Assembly: GCA_963701995.1 (NCBI GenBank)
Contig: OY969693.1
Location: forward strand, 1,178,001 to 1,242,000
DNA: 64,000 bases
DNA from: Methanoflorens sp963701995
GTDB taxonomy: Archaea; Halobacteriota; Bog-38; Methanoflorentales; Methanoflorentaceae
Direction of reading: 5' to 3'
The notes under the pieces were generated by a model. It saw nothing but the letters and a program-made list of their open reading frames with translations. It had not been told where the DNA came from and did no database searches. Each line of letters begins with the position of its first letter. Position 1 is the first letter of the stretch. Both the position numbers and the translations under genes were made by a program. Below, piece after piece: positions 24,454 to 32,567 of the stretch.

Positions 24454-25525
24454 CTACAAATCACGACCATGTGTGAAACGGCCATCTTTCCAATACCGCA
24501 TATAAACATCAAACACAGAGCCCGGCCTCGGACTCTTGTAAAACCGCCAATCGACGCCAGGAACTCCGTGAGTCAGAATGTAGTTCTTGTTGGATTGATC
24601 TCATTGCAGTACGTCCCCTCTTGCTCACAGAACTTTCTCAGATCTCCGGGCATGAAATGAGCATCGCAATGCAAAAGATGGATTTTCTGTTGCTTCAGCG
24701 ATCGTTCGAATGACAGTTGTTTGAACTTAGGTTCATCGTCTCGCCGACCATCGACAAGCGACCGGACAGCATCAACCACCTACGGGTGAAGAGGACAGTA
24801 GTGTGCATGCGGATCTTGTTCTGCTCTGGCAGAACGTCAATAACCGGGTTCTTTTGGTTGGCGCCTGCCCATAATTGCCCCGCGGTGAGGCGGGCAGTCG
24901 TTGTTTGGGGGCATTGCCCGGTAAATGCGCCAAAAAGCGCGACAGCTTTGTAGCTTGAGCAATAGTCCTTATCGATCTCATCGTTCTCAAAAGCAGTCTT
25001 GATGGCGAATAGCACGTTCCCAACGTCTTCTTTCGTCACAATGCGGCTTGTGACGTGCTTGCGCGCCTTTAAACCTTTAGGCATCTCCAAAAAGAGGTCA
25101 AAAGCCTTATAGCGCGCATTAAAATGCGTTTTAGCTAAGTAATTGAGAAAAGCCGTAGCAAAGGTCAGCACCTTTCGTGGCGCATAAATATCGGTGTATC
25201 TTGCTGAGAGGCGCTGTCGGAGTGCGTCGCATCTTTCTTTGCTGATTATTCCGTTTGTAACTTGCCAGAAAGTGAGAGAACATCGATTCATCCAAGGAAT
25301 TGACGCTTTACTTATCGCTGCAACACGAAACTCACTGTAACTCGTGAGCTCGTTCAAGCTGTAGTGGATGAAAAGAGTTGCTAGGTTTTCGCTATTCGGT
25401 GCACGATAGTTGCCCGCATCTTGATTGGCAGCTGAGGAACTTACACCACTCGCGCTATGTGGATGCTCTGAGCTAATAAGCCCATTTTGGAGTTTATATT
25501 CAAAAAGCCGCCCTGTGGAGGCCAC
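24454..25525 (-). pseudogene. int: Integrase C-terminal part of element 2 (frameshifted)
   Basis: Starts with GTG in the tRNA-His anticodon arm on the minus strand and follows int(C) of element 1 closely (SIPWMNRCSLTFWQVTNGII, AFDLFLEMPKGLKARKHVT, VIDVLPEQNKIRMHT). The frame is lost near 24780 and again near 24580, then continues as ILTHGVPGVDWRFYKS to a stop at 24454. Box I Arg is replaced (TGQCPQTTTARL). Hence inactive. Confidence 0.88.
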
Positions 25526-25555
25526 GACGCGGGTTCGAATCTCGCCCTCGGCCTT
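25510..25555 (+). repeat. Right attachment repeat of element 2 (3' half of tRNA-His)
   Basis: Second copy of the anticodon-arm-to-3'-end segment of tRNA-His, identical over 46 bp to 19990-20035. It was presumably the original chromosomal 3' end before element 2 entered. Confidence 0.88.
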
Positions 25556-25773
25556 CGGTTTTCTCTCTCGGAGGCAGCTTCGCTTCGGCCTTGAAGAATT
25601 AGTGATTTAAGCTCGGTGATTTGTGGATTCGAGAGCTGAGAGGCGAACTTCCCCAAATTTTTCCAAGCACTATTTGTTCATGGCTCTTAGGGCTTCAAGT
25701 AGACGTTCTTAACTCAATGCACAAGTAAAAGTGGGAAGATCTCCTTGAACCTTCCCGAGCCAATTGGCAAAGC

Positions 25774-26271
25774 TCAATCGATCCTCTTGAACAGCTTCCC
25801 GTCAGTGTCGCATACCTGGCACTTCTCTGGGGGCTCCTTTTCCACTGTATTCCCGCAGATCGGACAGACGTAATAGGGGTAAATCTCCGTTGATTTGCCT
25901 TGGTTGGCAAGAAGCTTATTAAAAAGCTGAGAATGAACCTTCTCCACCTCGTTGGCGTCGTGGAAGGACATTTCGGCGCTTTTTTGCTTCTCGACTCTGG
26001 CCGTTTTAATCATCTCCGGATACCAGCTCTCGTCCTCATGATCTTCGCCAGAGACGGCCGCCTTGAGGTTTTCTGGAGTGGACAGGACGCCTTTCATGAC
26101 CCTCAGATGGTTGTTAGCATGCACTGCCTCAGCCTCAGAAGCTGCCCGAAAAAGCTTGGCTGCTTGGGTGTACCCTTCTTTATCTGCTTTTGCTGCAAAT
26201 GCCTGATATTTGCGGTTGGCCTGGGACTCTCCTGCAAATGCTTCTTTCAAGAAGTCTTGAGTTTTAGACAT
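25774..26271 (-). CDS. rbr: Rubrerythrin (copy 1)
   Basis: 165 residues. Ferritin-like di-iron domain (FAGESQANRKYQAFA, AEAVHANNHLRV, ANEVEKVHSQLF) followed by a C-terminal rubredoxin-like knuckle (YVCPICGNTV, KCQVCD). Rubrerythrins reduce peroxide in anaerobes. AAGGAG precedes the ATG. A longer second copy lies at 62266-62850. Confidence 0.92.
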   Translation of the reverse strand: MSKTQDFLKEAFAGESQANRKYQAFAAKADKEGYTQAAKLFRAASEAEAVHANNHLRVMKGVLSTPENLKAAVSGEDHEDESWYPEMIKTARVEKQKSAEMSFHDANEVEKVHSQLFNKLLANQGKSTEIYPYYVCPICGNTVEKEPPEKCQVCDTDGKLFKRID

Positions 26272-26844
26272 ATTCTACAATCTCCTTTTTCGAATTATTG
26301 CTTGGTATCTGTTGATCGTATTGAGCTACTATTGAGCTAACTTCTCTTAATGCCTGTCGCTACTTTGTTTGGATTATCTGTTTATGCGACTGTTGGCCGT
26401 GAATTATCCGAAAGCTGCGGTATATCTGCTCCAAAAGTATCAGCCGCATCATCCGGTGAGGAAAGGCGATCTTAGAAAACGAAAGGACCTTTGTATCAGG
26501 CCCCCGTTGCTCTAGCGGCTGAAACTCAGTGCCTTATTAAGAGCAATACTTCCTGGCGTCTTTCGCTCGAGTTTACAGAAAGACTCGTCGTAGGGATATC
26601 GTAGTGTTGCATATTAAGAGGGAACCCCTATACAGTTTTTTGAAGAACGAGCTGTCAGGCTTCGGCTGACTCGGTCGGTCTCAACGAGACAAACGCGTTT
26701 CAATGAACGTGCACGTTACTTCAGCAAAAATGCCGGCATAACCGGTATCTTTAAGTCGTGTGTGTAAGCCAAAATTGTAGCAACACTTAGAACAAACCGA
26801 CCTTTGCTCTATTCCTTGAGCTGACTTAGTTACACGAGCGCGTT
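26272..26844. other. Intergenic region, 570 bp
   Basis: No convincing gene. A rightward stretch near 26390-26500 reads AVNYPKAAVYLLQKYQPHHP without a clear start or homology and may be a gene remnant. Confidence 0.35.
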
Positions 26845-27729
26845 ATGGATAAGGAAAAGTCCTGCAAGAACTGTGGCGCGAGGAATCAACCATATGCCGC
26901 AATTTGCGCAGATTGCGGCGAGTCGTTCATCCCCCCTGCAACGTCACCACCCCTAGCCGTCTCCTCCCCCTACGCCGGAAGAGCCCCTCAGGCGATGAGC
27001 CGTAGTCCCCCTCTCCGCCCCCAGGAGCCATCTCGGCGGTTCAATAAGCGATATATAGTCTACGGCGTGCTAGTCCTTTTATTGTTATCTATCACAGTGG
27101 GCTCGTTTCGCTTCGGTGGCAGCGGCAACACTACCTCAGCCCCAGTGTCCTCTCCGCCGCACCCGCTGCACGCGCACCTCATAGTTTGCGTCGGGGATTC
27201 GATCACGGAGGGGTTTTCTGACCCCAATAATTGGCCGTATCATCTCAAAGCACGGCTGGGCGGGGATTGGGAGGTAGTCGATCAGGGCGTTGGTGGCGCT
27301 AAAACGGCGGATATGCTCGCCCGTATAGACGCGGCCCTTGTTTTAAACCCGCATTTCGTCATTATAATGGGCGGTACTAATGACCTAGCGAATGGTGGAG
27401 TACCGCTTGCAACGACACAGGCAAATATCGAGGCGATGTGTACTCGTGTAGAATCCTACGGTGCTGTGCCTATCCTGTGTACCGTCATACCCAACAGTTA
27501 CCAGCTCGCACAACGGGATATTTTGAACGCGTGGATAGCCGAGTACGCTAATTTGAACGGATACGACCTCATCGATTTTTATGCAGTCATAGACAACCCA
27601 TTGAATCCCGGCTATTCAAATCCGGCGCTGGCAATGTCTGACGGCTTGCATCCGAACCCGGCGGGTTATACTGCGATGGGGAACACAATCGACCTTGCTG
27701 TCTTTACGGGGGACGCTAACCTAGCCTAA
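26845..27729 (+). CDS. Zinc-ribbon, membrane-anchored SGNH/GDSL hydrolase
   Basis: 294 residues: a cytoplasmic zinc ribbon at about 8-23 (CKNCGARNQPYAAICADCG), a Pro-rich linker, one membrane helix at about 70-90 (VYGVLVLLLLSITVGSF), and an extracellular SGNH hydrolase. The latter has block I VGDSITEG, GGTND (block III) and SDGLHPN (block V), i.e. the Ser, Gly, Asn and Asp/His set. It is an esterase acting outside the cell, perhaps on surface glycans or lipids. A zinc ribbon on an outside-facing hydrolase is unusual. Confidence 0.85.
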   Translation: MDKEKSCKNCGARNQPYAAICADCGESFIPPATSPPLAVSSPYAGRAPQAMSRSPPLRPQEPSRRFNKRYIVYGVLVLLLLSITVGSFRFGGSGNTTSAPVSSPPHPLHAHLIVCVGDSITEGFSDPNNWPYHLKARLGGDWEVVDQGVGGAKTADMLARIDAALVLNPHFVIIMGGTNDLANGGVPLATTQANIEAMCTRVESYGAVPILCTVIPNSYQLAQRDILNAWIAEYANLNGYDLIDFYAVIDNPLNPGYSNPALAMSDGLHPNPAGYTAMGNTIDLAVFTGDANLA

Positions 27730-28249
27730 GTGTTATCGTTGGGCTGCGCGTGCTTTTCGCGACCGGTGAGGGCGACGGAAAACTTTCACACTGCGCGGAA
27801 GACTGTTAAATACAATCTATACAGCATAAGCGTGTCGATGCTGGAGAGCACGAGCCCGTCCTGTGGGCTACCTCGAACTATCCGCGTTGCGGCGGGCTCA
27901 CGCTCTGTATTGGCCTCGCAGCCTTCTATTTGCGGCCATGAGCGGTCGGAGAACGCCGATTCGTCTTACGGCTACGTTTGATCGCAGCCTTCGTTACGAG
28001 GCCGTCCAATAATAACACGTAACCTTTCTGTAAGCGCACGCGTCTCTCGGTTTTTTTTTCACTGCCTCCCGATGACCAAGCTAAACGGGCAAACAAAACT
28101 GCACAACTAGGGGCAACAAGATCGCTTTTTGTTCTAAACCTGTTTATCTTGGGCCGCAGCTGGGCGACTTGGAGGTGTGGACAGGCGGCGCACCATCTCA
28201 CGCACCATTTCAGGCTGATTGTTCGCGAGTTTCTACTCTAACGGTCGGA
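27730..28249. other. Intergenic region, 520 bp
   Basis: Lies between two convergent genes. Frames here are short and lack ribosome sites. TTAAATACA near 27807 is TATA-like but has no gene after it. Confidence 0.35.
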
Positions 28250-29179
28250 CTACTGCCCAGTGAACGCGTCTGTGAGCATGAATTCGACCGCGCCGTGTGT
28301 GTAATCCTTCGAAACGCTTTTGAAGGTCTCAACGCGCGACTTTACAGAAAAAAGCGCGTCTAAGCCGTTCACCTTCAACATCGGTGCGTTTTGATCGCCG
28401 GTATCGACGTACGTTGGCCGATCAAACCGTATGCAGATTTCGTGAGCAGGCATCTCTCGTATCTCGGCCAAGTAGTGTTCGTGAAGGACCTCTCTAACGG
28501 TCTTAGCGGCGCAATGCTCGTCAAAAAGACGCGTTTGTTCGTCAGGACTGCGCGTGTCAACCTCTAAAGACCCCCCCTCGCGGAGCTTAGGCATCAAAAC
28601 GCTCTCTATCCATTCTTCGTCAAATACTGGTGCGATATGTTCGAATTTGGGGATAAAAAAGGTGACGTCATCGTTGATCGTTTCGATGGTGAAGGGAAAA
28701 ATGTAGACGTCAATGCCGTGGCGCTCGGCGTAGGTGCGCGCCCCTTTTTGATACCCGCTCGATGCGACGAATACCCCCTTGTGCTGCCCTTGCAAATCTT
28801 TCAGCACGGCACGGAACTTGCTGAGTTCTCTTCGACTGACTGGCTTATCCCAGTGTTTTGCTTCTATTGCACACTTGCACGCCGTTGCGCCCGCCACGAA
28901 CTCCCAGTAGACGTCGACTTGGTGAGTTGCACCGCTTTTCCCGTGCAGTATCTTGTTAGGTTCAATAATGATGGTCTGGACCAAATCTTGCCGGCGTATC
29001 TCGTCAAGCAGCTTCGTGACGATCGTCTGATGCGCTTCACCCCTGTGCGCCATACAGCGATAGGTGATATTCTTCGTCGTATCAAGTTTTCCATTCGAGC
29101 CTGTTTCTGATGTCAGCTGCCTGCGTTTTTTGAATTCAACAAGAAAGTCTTGCCGACGCCTAAGATGCCGGAATAACAC
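28250..29179 (-). CDS. Mrr-type restriction endonuclease-like protein
   Basis: 309 residues. A PD-(D/E)xK nuclease core is visible at about 75-180: HQVDVYWEF supplies the Asp, CAIEAKHWDKPVSRRELSKF the Glu-x-Lys, and VFVASSGYQKGARTYAERHGIDVYIF the usual Mrr downstream motif. The C-terminal 130 residues are a separate alpha/beta region. Mrr-like proteins cleave modified or foreign DNA. No methylase lies beside it, which fits a type IV-like role. The start is uncertain; the N-terminal 50 residues are basic and atypical. Confidence 0.75.
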   Translation of the reverse strand: MLFRHLRRRQDFLVEFKKRRQLTSETGSNGKLDTTKNITYRCMAHRGEAHQTIVTKLLDEIRRQDLVQTIIIEPNKILHGKSGATHQVDVYWEFVAGATACKCAIEAKHWDKPVSRRELSKFRAVLKDLQGQHKGVFVASSGYQKGARTYAERHGIDVYIFPFTIETINDDVTFFIPKFEHIAPVFDEEWIESVLMPKLREGGSLEVDTRSPDEQTRLFDEHCAAKTVREVLHEHYLAEIREMPAHEICIRFDRPTYVDTGDQNAPMLKVNGLDALFSVKSRVETFKSVSKDYTHGAVEFMLTDAFTGQ

Positions 29180-29244
29180 CTTGCAGAAGCGATAGACGTA
29201 TCGCAGTGCAACGGAAGCGGGTCGGTTGCCCCGTGTGACGCAAA

Positions 29245-29329
29245 GCTGTTGTCACACGTTCGCACACAAAGCCTGCCTCACGCGGCCTTAAGAAACTTTC
29301 TTGCGCAGTCTGGATCGGAGGTGACCGTG
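29245..29329 (+). promoter_or_regulatory. Conserved upstream block of the DPNC-type cassette
   Basis: This segment resembles 21600-21685 (GTCACACGTTCGCACACA, TCACGCGGCCTTA, GATCGGAGGTGACCGTGATGGCAA). It lies between the Mrr-type gene and the small genes and probably holds their promoter. Its conservation at two loci suggests a regulatory cassette. Confidence 0.55.
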
Positions 29330-29491
29330 ATGGCAAAAATGGAAGAAAAAGAATACGAGCGGCGCGTTGCCGCGATCATCGAACACACGCTTCACACCTT
29401 GGTACATACCGACCTCACCGTAGCAGAGATCATCGATGCTGCACACGAGAAGGCGCAGCGAATGAGCGGGGATGCCGCCACACAGCAATGA
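29330..29491 (+). CDS. Small helical protein
   Basis: 53 residues (MAKMEEKEYERRVAAIIEH at the start), with CGGAGGTG before the ATG. Its stop overlaps the next ATG (ATGA). No family recognised. Confidence 0.55.
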   Translation: MAKMEEKEYERRVAAIIEHTLHTLVHTDLTVAEIIDAAHEKAQRMSGDAATQQ

Positions 29492-29658
29492 TCGCAGAAG
29501 ACAATGCGTGCTACTACGGGCGTCACGTCGGCTGCGTCAACGTGAATGATCCGAACTGCAGACGCTGCGCAGAGGGCTTAACTAACGCGGTGAATCAGCT
29601 ATTTCGACCGACGAGGCAGAAGAATCAAGCAACGGTTAGTTCGCTATACGAACTTTAA
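29488..29658 (+). CDS. Four-cysteine mini-protein (DPNC type), copy 2
   Basis: 56 residues: CYYGRHVGCVNVNDPNCRRC, then AEGLTNAVNQLF. Paralogue of the protein at 21686-21895. Coupled to the preceding small gene. Likely metal binding; function unknown. Confidence 0.55.
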   Translation: MIAEDNACYYGRHVGCVNVNDPNCRRCAEGLTNAVNQLFRPTRQKNQATVSSLYEL

Positions 29659-29787
29659 ACAAGAGGAGATAACGACGACAACGACGACAATAAGGAGCAG
29701 TATTACAAGGGCGTCTATTAATCTCCTTTTTCGCAGTTCACGCTGCGCGCTGTAGTTATGCGCGTCTGTGTTCGCGTCACTGTTCAT
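29644..29787 (-). CDS. Possible small membrane protein
   Basis: 47 residues: a polar N-terminus (NTDAHNYSAQRELRKRR) followed by one strongly hydrophobic helix of Ile/Leu/Val. Convergent with the DPNC gene. No ribosome site, so support is weak. Confidence 0.3.
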   Translation of the reverse strand: MNSDANTDAHNYSAQRELRKRRLIDALVILLLIVVVVVVISSCLKFV

Positions 29788-30090
29788 GTACGCAACCATT
29801 TAGTTGGAAGCGATAAAAAGCTATGCTCCGCGCGGCATTGCGTGCATCACCGCGGGTCTTAACGCTGCGTTCCTGGTACTCCTTTCGTTCGCAAGCTGCG
29901 TGCTCGAGGCCTTTGTGAAGTGAGTCGGCGGCGCTGCAATGCTCTCCAACCATCAGCTCAGGACGTGAGCAGGGGAGCACGTCTAATTTCAAGACGCCGA
30001 AGGCGCCATCGGTGGTCAAACATAAGTATAAGTATAAGATTGTTCAGACTGTTGAACATACTTAACATAAATGAACGGAGCGAACAAACT
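29788..30090. promoter_or_regulatory. Upstream region of the small helical gene
   Basis: Holds TATAAGTATAAG at 30026-30037, a probable promoter of the gene at 30091. Nothing else is recognisable. Confidence 0.4.
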
Positions 30091-30309
30091 ATGCACGAAA
30101 GACACTATGGTGAAATGGGAACGCAACACGATATGGGCAAGAAGTGGATGATGAAGAAAATGATCTGGGAGCAGCTGGACGATGATGCCAAGAAGCAGTA
30201 TCTGCTTCGCAAGCTCGATGAGAAGATCATGAAGAAAGAGTTTAAAGTCAAGCTTGTGCAGCACAAAATGGAAACCCTGCGCTTGCTCAAGGGCTGGATC
30301 GAACAGTGA
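30091..30309 (+). CDS. Small charged helical protein
   Basis: 72 residues, Met/Lys-rich (MGKKWMMKKMIWEQLDDDAK), without cysteines. Start at 30091 with GGAG 10 nt upstream. No family recognised. Followed by an AbrB-like gene on the same strand. Confidence 0.65.
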   Translation: MHERHYGEMGTQHDMGKKWMMKKMIWEQLDDDAKKQYLLRKLDEKIMKKEFKVKLVQHKMETLRLLKGWIEQ

Positions 30310-30390
30310 GAGTGCTTAGCTCCTTTGCACCACTACCCTAACTGCTCGCGGCATACGTCGGTTTGCAACACGAGACGAGAGCGACAGTCA

Positions 30391-30615
30391 ATGGAGAAGG
30401 AAAAATCAGAACATCAGCGTGTGCTCGTCAAAGGGTACATGCGTCCTGACGGCACGTCCTACTACGTCGTCATTCCCAAAAAGATCAGGGAACTTTTCAA
30501 CCTGGACGGTGGCGAGTACTTCATTATGAAGGCCAAGCCAGAAAAGGGAATGATCCTGCTTAAGCTGATGGAGTTCGCCGACGAAGAGCCAGAAAAAGAG
30601 TCGGAAACGAAATAG
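30391..30615 (+). CDS. AbrB/SpoVT-like DNA-binding protein
   Basis: 74 residues. SYYVVIPKKIRELFNLDGGEYFIMKAK is the swapped-hairpin AbrB/SpoVT motif, typical of small archaeal regulators and antitoxins. No toxin gene is obvious next to it. Confidence 0.75.
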   Translation: MEKEKSEHQRVLVKGYMRPDGTSYYVVIPKKIRELFNLDGGEYFIMKAKPEKGMILLKLMEFADEEPEKESETK

Positions 30616-30868
30616 TTTTTTGCGCACCCACGACGGATGAAGTCGTGAAGGCCGCCTAGGGCCACACGATGTCATAGACGATGTTTAAGAAGGCAAGCCA
30701 CTGCCGCAGTTGATTGGAGGGCGCGCGGCTCCGGAATGCGCGCCGAGCGGCTTCTGTCCTACCGACTTAGTTTGTGGGTTGGGCCCTGTTGAAAGTAAGT
30801 TGCTGAACGCAATGCTAAGTGATTCAACCGGTTAAGGCCCTACCCCCTCGCGGTTCTAGCCCAAAGAT

Positions 30869-31195
30869 CTATGAGCGATCTTCCCTTCCGTTATCGCCGG
30901 CGACTTCTGCGTCGTCTCGCACGCCCTCAGTCAGCAGGTGCAACAGCCGGCCGGCCATATCTGTCTGGGTTGCAAACGACGACTTCATGAAGCTATTTTC
31001 GTTGCGGAGCTGTTCTATGAGCGTGTCTTTCAGCTCGATCTCTCGTTTTAGTCGTGCAGCCTCGTTTGAGTTGTCCGCTAACGCGTAGCTGATAAGTTCA
31101 GCAGCTATGCGCGCTTTTGATTTGCCTTCGCTTTCAGCGCGGGTGAGAATCGTGGTAAAGTGCTCGTCGCTAACTGCCGTACAAATTTGCGGCAT
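30869..31195 (-). CDS. Coiled-coil protein with RHH-like N-terminus
   Basis: 108 residues. The first 40 (FTTILTRAESEGKSKARIAAELI) resemble a ribbon-helix-helix; the middle is a coiled coil (NEAARLKREIELKDTLIEQL). A TATA box (31219-31225) lies 27 nt before the ATG, so the mRNA is probably leaderless. Role unknown. Confidence 0.65.
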   Translation of the reverse strand: MPQICTAVSDEHFTTILTRAESEGKSKARIAAELISYALADNSNEAARLKREIELKDTLIEQLRNENSFMKSSFATQTDMAGRLLHLLTEGVRDDAEVAGDNGREDRS

Positions 31196-31892
31196 GTGAT
31201 GTTAGGCGATTATCCTCGTATAAATGGCTGTCGAATTGCAACAAGGCGAAGATCAATTGATATCGCATCTCGAGTCTATTTCTTCAACGGTTTTCATATA
31301 TCAAAAAAAGCTCTTAAAGCAAATTAATTCGACTATAAAAGTCTCTAGGGAAATATATACGATAAAGCGCTTACGCTATCTTTTTATTAGGGATTAGTAT
31401 ATATCCATGCAATGCAAATGCTATTACGCTTAATATCTCGCGCTGTCTCCGGTACCGGGAGTCGGCACGGGGTAACCTGCCTCCGCAAATAGGAAGGTAC
31501 GGGGAGGTGGTACGCGAGCAATTGAAGATATCGCGCGGACAACGAAACACAACAAACAACGCAAGTCAAACCGCAAAGGCCAAGGCGAACGTGCGGTCTA
31601 AAAGTGGCGTAAGGACGAGAAATTGCAACGGCGTAGCGAACCTCTTTTTTGCGAAGAGTGGCACCTCTTTGTGAAGAGTGAAGAAGTGCTGCGTGTGGGC
31701 CTCGTCTTCTTTACATAACACCTCGGTAATCCTTCAACGTGTAGAGCGCCACTGGACAAAAGTGCGTCTGTCACTGGCTATCGACTTGCGTTTTGACTCT
31801 GATCACCTTTCACAAGTGTTTTTTTGATGCGACTAGTAGCCGCGAAACTCAGTCAAATAGACGTGAATCCCTCAATTGAGGAAGAAACTAGA
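31196..31892. other. Long AT-rich gap with a GC-rich island
   Basis: About 700 bp without a gene. It is AT-rich at 31240-31430 and GC-rich at 31437-31530, where a hairpin can form; see the ncRNA entry. Short repeats (GCGAAGAGTG, GTGAAGAGTG) occur near 31650-31680. Confidence 0.4.
31430..31530 (+). ncRNA. Candidate structured RNA
   Basis: A GC-rich stretch inside AT-rich sequence, about 25 nt after a TATA-like GTATATAT (31398-31405). Arms ACC-CCTCC (31475-31484) and GGAGG-GGT (31503-31511) pair, and a palindrome CCGGTACCGG lies before them. No known RNA family recognised. Confidence 0.3.
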
Positions 31893-32567
31893 ATGACCAA
31901 ACGGCTTCTGCTCTCTCTCTCTGCGACGATGATTGTTGCCGCACTAGTGTGCTTTTCTGTGCTGGCTACAATCCGCCCAGCAGCGGCTACCGATGTCAAT
32001 GCGTCGGCGCCCGCGTCGGGGGCGAGTGGGCAACCCACGCCGTACGAGACATTATCAAGCCCTTCGCTAGCTCAGACGCAAAGCACATCGACAATAACGG
32101 ATCCACAGTCACAAACGCTTACGATCCCGTTAGTGCCCTTTCAACTCACCGTTGCAAATCAAACGGTTTCAGAACCTACATCATCGAGCGCGTCAGCGAC
32201 GGTCGGAGCAAGTCAAAATGGAGGCGCACCTAGTGCCGCACCCAGTGCCGACCCGGCGGCGGGCAATGCTGCGAACTCTAGGGGCGCCGTCACCACAAAC
32301 GTGACGCAGCCGACAGCTGATAACGGGTCCCTTGCGCCAATCCTGGTTTCAGCAGGAGGTGGTGGGAGTGGACTCATCTTGGTGATTTCGCTGAGTTATG
32401 GAACAGCAATCGTTGTCCTTGCCTTGATGCGCTACTGGTCTTTTTCGTTTGATGAGGGGGAAGAGGCGTCTCCTGATTTGAACAATGCGGACGTTGTAGA
32501 TGTGCCAAGCTCTGCATACTCGACGCTTGAGAACGTCGAATATAGGCACACCGCCGAAGGGCCGTGA
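31893..32567 (+). CDS. Secreted or surface Ser/Thr-rich type I membrane protein
   Basis: About 224 residues from the ATG at 31893 (GAGGAAG upstream). Signal peptide (LLLSLSATMIVAALVCFSVL), a 130-residue Ser/Thr/Ala/Pro-rich ectodomain with Asn-x-Ser/Thr sequons (NASA, NQTV, NVTQ), one helix near the C-terminus (LILVISLSYGTAIVVLALM) and an acidic cytoplasmic tail. Likely glycosylated; function unknown. Confidence 0.7.
   Translation: MTKRLLLSLSATMIVAALVCFSVLATIRPAAATDVNASAPASGASGQPTPYETLSSPSLAQTQSTSTITDPQSQTLTIPLVPFQLTVANQTVSEPTSSSASATVGASQNGGAPSAAPSADPAAGNAANSRGAVTTNVTQPTADNGSLAPILVSAGGGGSGLILVISLSYGTAIVVLALMRYWSFSFDEGEEASPDLNNADVVDVPSSAYSTLENVEYRHTAEGP

Larger units (their letters stand above)
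19990..25555. mobile_element. Decayed second element in the same tRNA-His gene (element 2)
   Basis: Bounded by 46-bp direct repeats of the tRNA-His 3' half. It carries an integrase pseudogene starting at the right repeat on the minus strand, four further C-terminal integrase scraps, and a few intact genes (secreted protein, TrmB regulator, methyltransferase). No replication or packaging gene remains. The mixture suggests several insertions and deletions at one site. Confidence 0.75.

Noticed and set aside
25441..25656. Small minus-strand gene across the tRNA-His 3' fragment
   Set aside because: It is translation of tRNA and flanking sequence; the same artefact appears at 19985-20212.
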